Notes: generated by a model from the sequence alone, not told the origin. A stretch of 64,000 bases of DNA from Emcibacteraceae bacterium (GCA_041396985.1 JAWKXO010000001.1:868001-932000), one strand, 5' to 3'. Positions 9,011 to 18,295 are shown, counted from the stretch's first letter. Translations and numbers: made by a program.

Positions 9011-9583
9011 ATGAATAATAAAATCAGATGTGATTGGTGTGGTGAAGATCAACAGTATCAGGATTATCATGATCAGGAATGGGGTGTTCCGGTTTATGAC
9101 AGTCGGGCTCTGTTTGAAAAACTTATTCTGGATGGTTTTCAGGCGGGCCTATCGTGGATCACCATCCTGAGACGCCGTGATAATTTTATTTCTGCCTTTG
9201 ATCAGTTTGATCCAGAAAAAATCGCCGCTTACGATGAAAATGACGTGGAACGACTGATGAATGATACGGGCATCATCAGAAACCGGATGAAGATCGTTGC
9301 AACCATTAAAAATGCAAAATGCTATCTTGAAATGGAAAATGAAAAGCCTGGCTCTTTCAGTGACTTCATCTGGAGTTTCACAGATAGCAAGGTCAAACAA
9401 AATAAACCCAAAACCATGGGCGATATACCCGCCCAAAGTCTTGAATCCGTTGCCATGAGCAAAGCCCTTAAAAAACGTGGTTTCGGGTTTTGCGGCCCGA
9501 CGATCTGCTATGCTTTCATGCAGGCGGTAGGCATCATCAACGACCATATTGTAAGCTGTCATCGTTACGAAAAATTAAAATAA
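9011..9583 (+). CDS. tag: DNA-3-methyladenine glycosylase I
   Basis: A 190-residue base-excision repair enzyme that removes 3-methyladenine from alkylated DNA. It has the family start RCDWCGEDQQYQDYHDQEWG, with the zinc-ligand Cys and His, then FEKLILDGFQAGLSWITILRRR, and the C-terminal HIVSCHRY that brings the remaining His and Cys ligands. Length is normal. It follows ygfZ by one base and converges with rodA across 10 bases. Confidence 0.96.
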   Translation: MNNKIRCDWCGEDQQYQDYHDQEWGVPVYDSRALFEKLILDGFQAGLSWITILRRRDNFISAFDQFDPEKIAAYDENDVERLMNDTGIIRNRMKIVATIKNAKCYLEMENEKPGSFSDFIWSFTDSKVKQNKPKTMGDIPAQSLESVAMSKALKKRGFGFCGPTICYAFMQAVGIINDHIVSCHRYEKLK

Positions 9584-9593
9584 ATAACGCTTT

Positions 9594-10742
9594 TTAGGCG
9601 AAGGCACCGCCACGGGGGATAGACGTATCCTTGTGAATGGCCGTGCTTAAAATAAAGCCAAAACCAACAAGAAGTGTCAGCATCGCCGACCCGCCATAAG
9701 ATACCAGCGGCAGTGGCACACCCACTACAGGGACCAGCCCCATCACCATGGCAATATTTATAAACATATAAAGGAAGAAGGTAATGACCATGCCGACAAC
9801 CAGCAATCGGCCAAACTGGTTCTTGACACTCATACTCATAATCATGGCATAGCCAAGAAGAATGAAATAAAGGGTGAGCAAAGTAAGGCCGCCGATCAAC
9901 CCAAATTCCTCTGCAATAACCGTGAAAATAAAGTCGGTGTGTTTTTCCGGCAAAAAGTTCAACTGGCTTTGGGTGCCCTGAATAAATCCTTTGCCGTAAA
10001 CTCCACCGGAACCTAGAGCAATTTTTGACTGGATAATATGATAGCCCGCCCCAAGCGGATCAGTTTCCGGATCAAGAAAAGTCAGCACCCTTTGTTTCTG
10101 GTAAGGTTTTAGAAACTGCCATGCCCCAAAAGCCGCTGGGATCATCGCAACAAAGCTGACGATAAAAAGCCACATGCGAACACCCGCAACAAAGAACATG
10201 GCAATTCCACCCATAACAATCAGCAGGGTTGTCCCAAGATCAGGCTGCCTGAGCACTAAAACTGCCGGAAGTGCAATAAGTATAAGCGGCTTTACCAGGC
10301 TTTTAAGCTTGAGTGTGTCTTCATCTGATAGGCAATGAAAATAGCGGGCCAAAGCCAGCACAAGGGCTATTTTCATGAATTCTGATGGCTGAAGGTTCAT
10401 AAAACCAAGATTAATCCACCGCTGCGACCCTTTACCGATTGTCCCCATAATATCAACCACCACCAGCATCGACAGCGAGAGAACGTAAAGCGGATAGGCC
10501 AGAAACATCCAGACCCTGATGTCAATAAGTGCAATGAAGATCATCGCCGCCAGCCCGATAAGAAAGCGGATAAGCTGGTTTTTGGCCCAGGGGTCTATGC
10601 TTCCCCCTGCAACTGAATAAAGCATGGCAAATCCAACACTGGCTACACAAACAATGATGAAGACAATGAACCAGTTCAGATCAACAAATTTCTGTCTGAG
10701 TGATTTTTGTTTATGACTACCAATTCGTGCTGAAAGGGGCAT
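9594..10742 (-). CDS. rodA: Rod shape-determining protein RodA (SEDS glycosyltransferase)
   Basis: A 382-residue SEDS-family polytopic membrane protein that polymerises peptidoglycan glycan strands from lipid II during elongation, together with PBP2. About ten spans are visible, with GKGSQRWINLGFMNLQPSE, a PDLGTTLL segment, LNFLPEKHTDFIFTVIAEEFG and the C-terminal PLPLVSYGGSAMLT, all hallmark SEDS stretches. Its ATG overlaps the TAA of mrdA (TAATG), showing translational coupling. Last gene of the mre operon. Confidence 0.97.
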   Translation of the reverse strand: MPLSARIGSHKQKSLRQKFVDLNWFIVFIIVCVASVGFAMLYSVAGGSIDPWAKNQLIRFLIGLAAMIFIALIDIRVWMFLAYPLYVLSLSMLVVVDIMGTIGKGSQRWINLGFMNLQPSEFMKIALVLALARYFHCLSDEDTLKLKSLVKPLILIALPAVLVLRQPDLGTTLLIVMGGIAMFFVAGVRMWLFIVSFVAMIPAAFGAWQFLKPYQKQRVLTFLDPETDPLGAGYHIIQSKIALGSGGVYGKGFIQGTQSQLNFLPEKHTDFIFTVIAEEFGLIGGLTLLTLYFILLGYAMIMSMSVKNQFGRLLVVGMVITFFLYMFINIAMVMGLVPVVGVPLPLVSYGGSAMLTLLVGFGFILSTAIHKDTSIPRGGAFA

Positions 10743-12589
10743 TATACGTCCTGCCCTCCATTCAGCTCATTCTGTTTTGCAAGATCCCGATCCAGCATAT
10801 ATTCGAGAATGTCACAGGCGATCGGCGACGCAACTGATGACCCGCCACCACCATGTTCAACAAGCACTGAGACAGCATATTTTGGCGCTTCAACCGGGCC
10901 GTAACCAATGAATAAGGCATGATCGCGTTCAATCCATTCCTTATCTTCATTCTGAATAACACCGGACTGCCGTTCCGCCATACTGATCCTGGTCACCTGT
11001 GTCGTTCCCGTTTTCCCACCAATTTTATAGTCTTTTTTTCTGCTTCTATGCGCATAAGCCGTTCCACGGGGATGGTTGAATACATCGCTCATACCCTGAT
11101 CAACTATTTTAAGATTTTTTGCAGAAATGCCCATATCACCCGGAATGGTGATACCATCATCGTCATCATCAAAATAAATTTTGGGGCGTACGGCAATGCC
11201 GCCATTCACCAGCCGCGAAGTCATAACAGCCAACTGCAGCGGCGTTGTCGACACAAACCCCTGTCCTATACCAACATTAGCCGTATCGCCCAGCTGCCAT
11301 TTGACACCCTGTGCCCCCATTTTCCATTCATTATTTGGATTAATGCCCCGGGCTTCACTCATAATACCAATATTAAACCGCTCTCCCAATCCAAAGCGGG
11401 CTGACATTTCATGAATTCTATCAATCCCCACTTCAATGGCAAGATCATAAAAGAATACATCGCAGGACTGGGCCAGTGCCTGGACAACATTGATCCGGCC
11501 ATGTCCACCCCTTTTCCAGCAATGGGCAATGCGGTTTCCTATTCTATATTGGGAATTACAGAATTTGGTATCTTCTTCCGTAATAATTCCGGCTTCAAGC
11601 GCGGCAAGGGCAACAACCGTTTTAAAAGTTGACCCGGGAGAATATTGACCTGATACTGCCTTATTAATAAGCGGTTTTCTTATATCACCGCGCAGACTGT
11701 CCCATTTTTTCTGACTGATGCCATTATTAAAATCATTGGGATCAAAAGACGGAGTAGATGCAATCGCCAGAATTTCACCATTATGGACATCCATCACCAC
11801 GATCCCCGTACTTTCATCACGCACACGGTTTGCAACATATTTCTGGAGATCAAGATCAATTGTCAGGCGTTCAGTTTTACCCGGAATACTATCCTGTCTG
11901 GAAAGTTCGCGAATAACCCGCCCCAAAACATTCACCTCAACTTTACTGTTTCCTGCACTGCCTCGCAATTTTTCATCAAGAACTTTTTCTATGCCGTTTT
12001 TACCAATTTTAAATTCAGGAAGCTCAAGAAGCGGATCCCCTGTCAGCTCCTCCTCACTTACCGGCCCAACATAGCCGATAATATGAGCAGCGAGTTCCTT
12101 TTCCGGGTATAATCTGCTGGTCCCGACATCAGGCTGAATTCCCGGCAAATCAGGCATATTTACATTAATGTTAGAAAATGTTTTCCAGTCCAGGTTATTG
12201 GCAACACTGATGGGCAGGAAAGATCTCTGTTTCTTCGATGCTTTAACTATTCGATCATTATCACTTGCAGAGATGGGGATAAATTTTCCGAGCGACTTTA
12301 AGGTATCCTGCAATTCTTCTGTTTCTTCAGGAATGACATTTACCCGATAATCAGTCGTGCTTGTCGCCATGGGATGGCCATTTCGGTCTACTATATCGCC
12401 CCTTTTGGGTGCCAGCAGACGCATACTGATACGGTTCTGTTCGGCAAGGAGTTCATACTGACTGCGGCTGATCACCTGAAGATAATACATACGTCCAACC
12501 AGAGCGGATGACAAAAGCATCATGCCGCCGGACAGAAGAGACGCCCGACGCGTATACATTTTCAATTTGTTTTTATCAGATGGCTGCAT
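10742..12589 (-). CDS. mrdA: Penicillin-binding protein 2, elongasome transpeptidase
   Basis: A 615-residue class B penicillin-binding protein that cross-links peptidoglycan in lateral wall growth and pairs with RodA. It has a short cytoplasmic tail, one span (about 17-36), a PBP dimerisation region starting with KRGDIVDRNG, and the transpeptidase domain with the catalytic S320-T-F-K323, the second motif S375-C-D and K526-T-G-T. The second motif as SxD rather than SxN is normal for PBP2. The gene starts directly after the mreD stop and overlaps rodA. Confidence 0.97.
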   Translation of the reverse strand: MQPSDKNKLKMYTRRASLLSGGMMLLSSALVGRMYYLQVISRSQYELLAEQNRISMRLLAPKRGDIVDRNGHPMATSTTDYRVNVIPEETEELQDTLKSLGKFIPISASDNDRIVKASKKQRSFLPISVANNLDWKTFSNINVNMPDLPGIQPDVGTSRLYPEKELAAHIIGYVGPVSEEELTGDPLLELPEFKIGKNGIEKVLDEKLRGSAGNSKVEVNVLGRVIRELSRQDSIPGKTERLTIDLDLQKYVANRVRDESTGIVVMDVHNGEILAIASTPSFDPNDFNNGISQKKWDSLRGDIRKPLINKAVSGQYSPGSTFKTVVALAALEAGIITEEDTKFCNSQYRIGNRIAHCWKRGGHGRINVVQALAQSCDVFFYDLAIEVGIDRIHEMSARFGLGERFNIGIMSEARGINPNNEWKMGAQGVKWQLGDTANVGIGQGFVSTTPLQLAVMTSRLVNGGIAVRPKIYFDDDDDGITIPGDMGISAKNLKIVDQGMSDVFNHPRGTAYAHRSRKKDYKIGGKTGTTQVTRISMAERQSGVIQNEDKEWIERDHALFIGYGPVEAPKYAVSVLVEHGGGGSSVASPIACDILEYMLDRDLAKQNELNGGQDV

Positions 12590-13096
12590 CTAACTAACCA
12601 TTTTCTTTGTAATCCCGAGAAGCCAGGTAATCAGGGGATAAAAGGCAATTGTTAATAATATCTGGCCGATTATACCAATATAATCCAGAAAAACTCTGAA
12701 ATAAAGGGAGACAATAATCCAGGTTAACGTTCCAAATCCAATGACAATCATTACAAACACAAACCAGTTGAAGAGAAAATCCCTTTCCAGAAAACGACGG
12801 CCCTGAAAAAATATAAATTGCTGCACAACAACAAGTAATAATGAGGTCAGGCCCAATGGGCTACCAAGCAATATATCCTGCAATATTCCAATCGCAAACA
12901 CGACACTGACCGGCATATATTCGGGTTTGAAAACGCTCCAGTAATAAACGCCGATTAACGTCAAATAGGGCATAATATCACTGATAAGCGGCATATTATA
13001 GGGCAGGACCATTAAAATAATAAGGAAAACGACAGTGAAAAAAGGAATGACCGATTTCAATCCGAATGATTTTTCATTTGACTGAGAAATGCTCAT
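12590..13096 (-). CDS. mreD: Rod shape-determining protein MreD
   Basis: A 168-residue membrane protein with about five to six spans, the usual MreD form, linking MreC and MreB to the wall synthases. The match is by position and hydrophobic layout (PLISDIMPYLTLIGVYYWSVFKPEYMP, then GILQDILLGSPLG, which is the most conserved MreD stretch). I take the ATG at 13096, which overlaps the mreC stop (TGATG) and has GGAG 7 bases upstream, rather than the GTG one codon earlier. Confidence 0.93.
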   Translation of the reverse strand: MSISQSNEKSFGLKSVIPFFTVVFLIILMVLPYNMPLISDIMPYLTLIGVYYWSVFKPEYMPVSVVFAIGILQDILLGSPLGLTSLLLVVVQQFIFFQGRRFLERDFLFNWFVFVMIVIGFGTLTWIIVSLYFRVFLDYIGIIGQILLTIAFYPLITWLLGITKKMVS

Positions 13097-13956
13097 CACT
13101 GATCTCCATTGTTTCCTGTTTCGCCTTTTTCTTCGCCTTGTTCCTGATTTAAAACAGGAAAACTGGCAATTTCGTAAGCGATCACACTTACATAATTTAA
13201 GCGGTTTAAATCAACGGCCGGTTTAATTCTGATTTCACCTATTTCCGTTACTTCGTTTACTTTACCGACGGCCATATCAGGTGGAAATACGCCACCCATA
13301 CCCGAAGTCAGGATAATATCACCCACCAGCGCTTTTTCTTCGTTGGGCATAAAATTTATTTTGAGTGTCATAGAATTATCACCCGCCAATATAACATTAA
13401 CACCTGACTTGGCAAATTTGACCGGAATTCTGCTGTTTATATCATTAAGAAGCAATACTCTGGCCGAATTGGGGGCAACATTAATTATTCTGCCGATAAT
13501 ACCATCCTCATTGACAACGGCATGACCTTTTTTTACCCCGTCATTGGTGCCACTGTTAATCAGCATGCTTTTAAAAAATGGGCTGTTGCTGTCGGATACA
13601 ATTCTCGACGCTGTGATCGTGGTGACTGTACCATCTTTAATTTTAAGTAAATTTTTCAGACGGAGATTATCAACCTCAAGTTCAGTCGAAGCCGCAAGCT
13701 GGCTTTTAAGTTCCGCATTTTCGGCTCGTAGGAATTCATTGTCTGAATATACAACGGCTATATTTCTAAACCAATCCGAAAGACTTGATGTTGCTTCACG
13801 CGGAAAATCCACGACCTGAATGACAGGGATAAAAGTCGCAAAAATCTGTGCCCTGATTTCTTCAATAAGCCTGGTTTGACTTCGGCCGAATATAAGCAAG
13901 GCGATAGATGCAATAATAAAGAAGAAGGCAGTAAATCGCTGTCCAAACCCCTTCAT
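13096..13956 (-). CDS. mreC: Rod shape-determining protein MreC
   Basis: A 286-residue bitopic protein: one N-terminal span (about 10-27), a coiled-coil stretch around 70-105 (LRAENAELKSQLAASTELEVDNLRL), then the beta-barrel-like periplasmic domain with GIIGRIINVAPNSARVLLLND and LTSGMGGVFPPDMAVGKV, typical MreC segments. It organises PBP2 and RodA along the cell. The C-terminus is acidic and Gly-rich (EQGEEKGETGNNGDQ). It lies 41 bases after mreB and overlaps mreD. Confidence 0.95.
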   Translation of the reverse strand: MKGFGQRFTAFFFIIASIALLIFGRSQTRLIEEIRAQIFATFIPVIQVVDFPREATSSLSDWFRNIAVVYSDNEFLRAENAELKSQLAASTELEVDNLRLKNLLKIKDGTVTTITASRIVSDSNSPFFKSMLINSGTNDGVKKGHAVVNEDGIIGRIINVAPNSARVLLLNDINSRIPVKFAKSGVNVILAGDNSMTLKINFMPNEEKALVGDIILTSGMGGVFPPDMAVGKVNEVTEIGEIRIKPAVDLNRLNYVSVIAYEIASFPVLNQEQGEEKGETGNNGDQ

Positions 13957-13997
13957 AACTATCCTCTTTCTTTATACCGATACCGATCCCGTCTTAA

Positions 13998-15035
13998 TTA
14001 ATAAGAGTCGCTAAGAACATGTTTTAGAATTTCACTTTCCAGTGAACGGCCGGTTCCCAGGGCAACACAAGTCAGCGGTTCTTCAGCTATGATCACTGAA
14101 AGCCCGGTGGCTTTTCTAAGCACTTTATCGAAATCACGAAGTAACGCACCACCACCAGTAAGCACGATACCTTTATCAACAATATCAGCTGCCAATTCAG
14201 GAGGGGTTTGCTCAAGAGCAAATTTAACACCTTCAATGATTGCGCTAAGTGGTTCGGCAAGTGCTTCAGAAATCTGAAGCTGATCAATGACTATTTCTTT
14301 TGGTACACCATTCATCAGATCACGACCTTTGATCTGCATGGTCTGACCGACACCGTCTTCGGGTGCCGCAGCCGTACCGATTTCTTTTTTAATCCGTTCT
14401 GAACTGGCTTCACCGATCAGCAGGTTATGATTGCGTCGAATATAGGCAATGATCGCTTCATCCATTTTATCACCGCCAACACGGACAGACGCAGAATAAA
14501 CAATCCCACCAAGAGAAAGAACGGCAACCTCACTGGTCCCGCCGCCAATATCAACAATCATAGATCCGGTCGGCTCCGTCACCGGAAGTCCGGCACCAAT
14601 CGCGGCAGCCATTGGCTCTTCAATCAAAAATACGCGTCTTGCACCAGCTTCAAGTGCACTGTCACGGATCGCTTTTCTCTCCACAGGCGTTGAACCTGAT
14701 GGCACACAAATGACGATTTGCGGGCTGGCAAAAATGCTTCGATTATGAACTTTGCGAATAAAGTCCTTAATCATGGCCTCCGCCACTTCAAAGTCAGCAA
14801 TGACCCCGTCACGAAGCGGTCTGATGGCTTCAATATCACCCGGCGTTCTGCCCAGCATCATTTTAGCCGCTTCACCAACAGCCAAAACCTCTTTTACGCC
14901 GCCAGTCGTCTTGAGGGCCACCACTGAAGGTTCGTTCAGTACAATGCCCCGTCCCTTAACATAAACAAGTGTATTTGCTGTTCCCAGATCAATTGCCATA
15001 TCTGAGGAAAACATACCTAAAATTCGTTCAAACAT
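13998..15035 (-). CDS. mreB: Actin-like rod-shape protein MreB
   Basis: A 345-residue bacterial actin that forms membrane-bound filaments guiding elongation. The actin-fold ATP-binding signatures are clear: phosphate 1 (AIDLGTANTLVYVKGRG), phosphate 2 (MIVDIGGGTSEVAVLSL) and the adenosine motif (GIVLTGGGALLRDF). A near-N-terminal amphipathic stretch (FERILGMFSSD) fits membrane contact. First gene of the mreBCD-mrdA-rodA operon; ribosome site AAAGG about 10 bases before ATG. Confidence 0.98.
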   Translation of the reverse strand: MFERILGMFSSDMAIDLGTANTLVYVKGRGIVLNEPSVVALKTTGGVKEVLAVGEAAKMMLGRTPGDIEAIRPLRDGVIADFEVAEAMIKDFIRKVHNRSIFASPQIVICVPSGSTPVERKAIRDSALEAGARRVFLIEEPMAAAIGAGLPVTEPTGSMIVDIGGGTSEVAVLSLGGIVYSASVRVGGDKMDEAIIAYIRRNHNLLIGEASSERIKKEIGTAAAPEDGVGQTMQIKGRDLMNGVPKEIVIDQLQISEALAEPLSAIIEGVKFALEQTPPELAADIVDKGIVLTGGGALLRDFDKVLRKATGLSVIIAEEPLTCVALGTGRSLESEILKHVLSDSY

Positions 15036-15051
15036 TCAATTTTTGCCTTTG

Positions 15052-15065
15052 CCGCACGTTTGCGG
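15052..15065 (-). other. Short hairpin in the mreB 5' leader
   Basis: A perfect 5-base-pair inverted repeat (CCGCA, loop AACG, TGCGG on the reverse strand) lies about 17 bases before the mreB start, just ahead of its ribosome site. It is short, so a regulatory role is only a possibility. The rest of the 213-base gap to leuA is AT-rich and probably carries the mre operon promoter, which I could not place with confidence. Confidence 0.35.
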
Positions 15066-15202
15066 GTTAATGATTATTATTAATTACGCAAACTTATAAA
15101 CTGTTTGTATTAACATACTATTATTATTGCAAATTAATTATCAGAATTTAATAAATATTGATAAAATAAAGAGCTTTTGCATTTAATTCGCGGCAAATTT
15201 AG

Positions 15203-15230
15203 GGCAAAGAGCGTTATATTGCCCTTTGCC
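15203..15230 (-). terminator. Inverted repeat downstream of leuA, possible weak terminator
   Basis: Eighteen bases after the leuA stop, the reverse strand reads GGCAAAG, 14 bases, then CTTTGCC, a 7-base-pair stem; an alternative GGGCAA/TTGCCC pairing overlaps it. There is no clean run of T afterwards (it continues CTAAATTTG), so intrinsic termination is uncertain. Confidence 0.35.
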
Positions 15231-15248
15231 TCATAAAAATTGACTATT

Positions 15249-16793
15249 TTAAGCTGATAATTCTTCCGGTTTGCTTTTTTCGCGTTTGACCAAAAGTTTA
15301 TTCAGCGCATTCAGATAAGCTTTAGCAGAGGCAACCAGAGTATCGGTATGCGCAGCATGCCCATTTACCGTTTTACCATTTTCAGAAAGACGGACGGTCA
15401 CTTCTGCCTGCGCATCTGTCCCTTTGGTGACAGCGTGGACCTGGTAAAGATCAAGATCAGGCTCTCCATCAATCAGTGAAGACAGAGCAAGGAAGGCAGC
15501 ATCAACGGGTCCATTACCTTCACTATGCACTGTTTTGACGTCGCCGCCATCAACAATTTCAAATGTAGCGCTGTTTGGTACATCTTTGTCACAGACAAAT
15601 TTCCAGGACGTGATCTGCATTCCTTCATTGTCACGCATACCATCATCAACAATGGAAATAATATCTTCGTCATAAACCACTTTTTTTGCGTCGGCGAGGT
15701 CTTTGAACTGCTCAAACGCACTTAAAAACTCGTTGTTGCCTAAAACATATCCCAGTTCTTTCAACTTTTCACTAAACGCATGACGTCCGGAATGTTTACC
15801 CATAACTAGGGTTGATTTACCCAATCCTACTGATTCCGGCGTCATAATTTCATAAGTTTCAGCATTTTTAAGCATACCGTCCTGGTGAATACCACTTTCA
15901 TGGGCAAAGGCATTAGCACCAACAATCGCTTTATTATGCTGAACGTTAAGTCCGGTAACCGATGACACCAAATGGGATGTTTTGGTTATATTTTCCGTTA
16001 CAACACCCGTTGTATATGGCAATACATCATGACGTGTTCTAAAGGCCATGACCACTTCTTCAAGGGCCGCATTACCAGCACGTTCCCCAATACCGTTGAC
16101 CGTACATTCAATTTGTCGGGCACCACCCTGAACTGCCGCGATAGAATTTGCCACCGCAAGTCCCAAATCGTTATGGCAGTGGGTTGAGAAAATGGCTTTA
16201 TCGGAATTAGGAACATTCTCGATAATTTTTCTCATCATTTTTTCATATTCCTGCGGAATTGTATATCCTACAGTGTCAGGCACATTGATTGTGGTCGCGC
16301 CAGCTTTAATGGCAATTTCAATTGAACGGTATAAAAAATCTTCATCCGTTCTTGTTCCATCTTCACAGGACCACTCAACATCATCACAAAGATTTCGTGC
16401 ATATGAAACGCTTTCCTGAATTTTATCCAGAACCGTTTCAGGGGACATCTGCAATTTATGTTCCATATGAAGGGCACTTGTCGAAATAAACGTATGAATT
16501 CGCGGGCGTTTTGCACCTCTCAATGCTTCCCACGCACGGTCGATATCCTTAATCGAGGCCCGCGCCAAAGAACAGACAATTGTTTTTTTCATCAGTGCCG
16601 AAATTTGTGACACGGCATTAAAGTCGCCATTTGATGCAATGGCAAAACCAGCCTCAATGACGTCTACACCCAATTGCTCAAGTGCTTCCGCCACTCTTAA
16701 TTTTTCATTTAATGTCATTGAACAGCCTGGCGACTGCTCACCGTCTCTTAATGTAGTATCAAATATAACTACTCTGTTTTTATCTCTAGTCAT
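15249..16793 (-). CDS. leuA: 2-isopropylmalate synthase
   Basis: The first committed enzyme of leucine synthesis: acetyl-CoA plus 2-oxoisovalerate to 2-isopropylmalate. The N-terminal TIM barrel has FDTTLRDGEQSPGCSM close to the start and the metal-binding HCHNDLG; the C-terminal LeuA dimer domain (about 385-505), the usual site of leucine feedback inhibition, follows. I use the ATG at 16793 (514 residues), which has AAAGGA 9 bases upstream; an ATG 13 codons earlier lacks such a site. A leucine-rich leader peptide lies about 140 bases upstream of this start, pointing to attenuation control. Confidence 0.96.
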   Translation of the reverse strand: MTRDKNRVVIFDTTLRDGEQSPGCSMTLNEKLRVAEALEQLGVDVIEAGFAIASNGDFNAVSQISALMKKTIVCSLARASIKDIDRAWEALRGAKRPRIHTFISTSALHMEHKLQMSPETVLDKIQESVSYARNLCDDVEWSCEDGTRTDEDFLYRSIEIAIKAGATTINVPDTVGYTIPQEYEKMMRKIIENVPNSDKAIFSTHCHNDLGLAVANSIAAVQGGARQIECTVNGIGERAGNAALEEVVMAFRTRHDVLPYTTGVVTENITKTSHLVSSVTGLNVQHNKAIVGANAFAHESGIHQDGMLKNAETYEIMTPESVGLGKSTLVMGKHSGRHAFSEKLKELGYVLGNNEFLSAFEQFKDLADAKKVVYDEDIISIVDDGMRDNEGMQITSWKFVCDKDVPNSATFEIVDGGDVKTVHSEGNGPVDAAFLALSSLIDGEPDLDLYQVHAVTKGTDAQAEVTVRLSENGKTVNGHAAHTDTLVASAKAYLNALNKLLVKREKSKPEELSA

Positions 16794-16837
16794 TGACCTA
16801 AGTCCTTTATATTCTTTTAAATAATTTATCATATTTC

Positions 16838-16873
16838 CCGAGAATATAAATATATTTTATATTGAAATCTCGG
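16838..16873 (-). promoter_or_regulatory. AU-rich hairpin just before leuA
   Basis: On the reverse strand, CCGAG and CTCGG form the base of a long stem whose upper part pairs AATATAAA with TTTATATT around a short loop; an ATTTC bulge sits between. It lies about 45-80 bases before the leuA start and downstream of the leader-peptide structures. No T run follows, so it may affect transcript stability or ribosome access rather than termination. Confidence 0.45.
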
Positions 16874-16889
16874 CGTCGAAGGATTTTCT

Positions 16890-16977
16890 CCCCTAAACGC
16901 TCGCTAACATTTTAGCTTTAAATCTGTGAAGCGCTCAGGGGCGAGTAAGTCGACCAAGACCGAGTAGTGAGAGCGAG
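16890..16977 (-). promoter_or_regulatory. leuA: leuA attenuator: alternative RNA stems
   Basis: Downstream of the leucine codons of the leader peptide the reverse strand offers mutually exclusive pairings. A 12-base-pair helix joins 16930-16941 (which spans the leader stop codon) with 16890-16901, allowing two G-U pairs. The CTCGCT at 16972-16977, inside the leucine codon run, can instead pair with AGCGAG at 16900-16905. The 3' arm can also fold forward with TCCTT and ACGC about 15 bases downstream. This is the layout of an amino-acid attenuator, where a ribosome stalled on Leu codons changes which stem forms. No classic U-rich terminator follows, so the output step is unclear. Confidence 0.6.
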
Positions 16978-17054
16978 GCAAGCAGAATATTCGCACCGGA
17001 AATAGACTTCCGCGCGATTAATATAACTTTGTTTATGGCATTATGATTGCCCAT
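16935..17054 (-). CDS. leuA leader peptide (leucine-rich, 39 aa)
   Basis: A 39-residue open reading frame on the leuA strand, starting at an ATG at 17054 and stopping at TGA 16935-16937. Residues 24-36 read LLASLSLLGLGRL, seven leucines in thirteen positions using CTG, CTT, CTC and CTA codons, directly ahead of alternative RNA stems. This is what a leucine-sensing attenuator leader should look like; translation slows when charged Leu-tRNA is short and leuA is then expressed. An AGAGG lies about 11 bases before the start. A possible promoter (TTTACC, 16 bases, TATAAA at 17074-17101) would place the transcript start almost on this site, so the true promoter may be further upstream. Confidence 0.75.
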   Translation of the reverse strand: MGNHNAINKVILIARKSISGANILLASLSLLGLGRLTRP

Positions 17055-17134
17055 AATATTCTTTACCTCTGCGTTTATATATTTTTCCTTTTAACGGTAA
17101 AAAGTTAATTTGGAAATAAAAAAATTACAAAACT

Positions 17135-18295
17135 CTATTTTTTTACGATTTCCAGCAGACGGTCCAAAAACCGTTCACAGGCCGTTAGCTCTGAAATATC
17201 AATATATTCATCCGCTTTATGGGCTTGAAGTATGCTTCCAGGTCCGCAGACAACCGCTGGCACACCACCTTTTTGATAAAAAATTCCCGCTTCCGTACCA
17301 TATGATACAACATGGGTTGAGTTTTGTTCAGCAAGATGCTTGACCAATGCTTCAACATCAGATCCCGTTTCCGGGAACAGGCACGGCACTTTTGCCAGAA
17401 ACTCCGTTTTTACGTCACCGTATTTATCTGATTTCAGCCTCATTTTCGGAATGATTTTATTTTCAACAAAATCAACATAACGATTATAAATCTCGTCTTC
17501 ATCAGTGCCCGGGATGGGACGGTAATCCCATTCAATTTCACAGTAGTTCGGGGTGATATTGGCAGCCGTACCCCCCTTTATGCGGCCAGCGTGAACCGTG
17601 CAGTATGGCGGATCATACCCTTCTACATCTGTGGGGCGCGCCCTCATTTCTTCCTGCATTTGATCCAAAAACATCACAATTTCAGCGGCATAATTTATCG
17701 CATTGACACCACGGTCCGTGCTTGAATGATTTTCATGTCCATAAACTTTTGTCAGCAAATGCCGGATACCTTTATGACTGTTTACAACCTTCATCGATGT
17801 GGGTTCCCCGACGATACAAGCACGCGGCTTAACGGGCATTTCATTTACTACATCGACCAGTCCATGGACACCTGTACATCCTGTTTCTTCGTCATATGAA
17901 AATGCAAGATAAATTGGCTCTTTTAATTCCGCCGCTTTAAAGTCCGGAATTTTTGCCAAAACACAGGCGATAAAACCCTTCATGTCACAGCTTCCACGAC
18001 CATAAAGCCGGCCGTCTTTTTCTGTCATATCGAACGGATCATTGGTCCAGTTCTGCCCTTCAACGGGCACAACGTCGGTATGGCCTGACAGCATTATCCC
18101 CGGGACATCAGCCGGACCAATTACAGCCAGTAAATTTGCTTTGTCTTCATGCAGGTCCCTGACAAGGCGCGATTCAATATTATGGTCTTTTAAATAATCC
18201 TCAATAAAATGGATTAAATCCATATTTGATTTTGAACTGACCGTATCAAATCCGATAAGTTTATTCAGGAGTTCTTTTGTAGACATTCTATCCAT
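17135..18295 (-). CDS. argE: Acetylornithine deacetylase
   Basis: A 386-residue M20-family metallohydrolase that removes the acetyl group from N-acetylornithine in arginine synthesis. The metal and catalytic residues are intact: SGHTDVVPVEGQNW (His and Asp), GRGSCDMKGF (bridging Asp), DEETGCTG (catalytic Glu pair), and a closing GPGSILQAHKADEYI with the last His. Two in-frame ATGs three codons apart could be the start; neither has a strong ribosome site. It stands 79 bases upstream, in transcript terms, of nothing related; folE lies on the same strand ahead of it. Confidence 0.92.
   Translation of the reverse strand: MDRMSTKELLNKLIGFDTVSSKSNMDLIHFIEDYLKDHNIESRLVRDLHEDKANLLAVIGPADVPGIMLSGHTDVVPVEGQNWTNDPFDMTEKDGRLYGRGSCDMKGFIACVLAKIPDFKAAELKEPIYLAFSYDEETGCTGVHGLVDVVNEMPVKPRACIVGEPTSMKVVNSHKGIRHLLTKVYGHENHSSTDRGVNAINYAAEIVMFLDQMQEEMRARPTDVEGYDPPYCTVHAGRIKGGTAANITPNYCEIEWDYRPIPGTDEDEIYNRYVDFVENKIIPKMRLKSDKYGDVKTEFLAKVPCLFPETGSDVEALVKHLAEQNSTHVVSYGTEAGIFYQKGGVPAVVCGPGSILQAHKADEYIDISELTACERFLDRLLEIVKK

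Noticed and set aside
10919..12112. Several forward-strand reading frames of 70-160 residues inside mrdA
   Set aside because: They lie antisense to an intact PBP2 with all catalytic motifs; compositions look like shadows.
13343..14964. Forward-strand frames inside mreC and mreB
   Set aside because: Antisense shadows of well-conserved genes, without ribosome sites.
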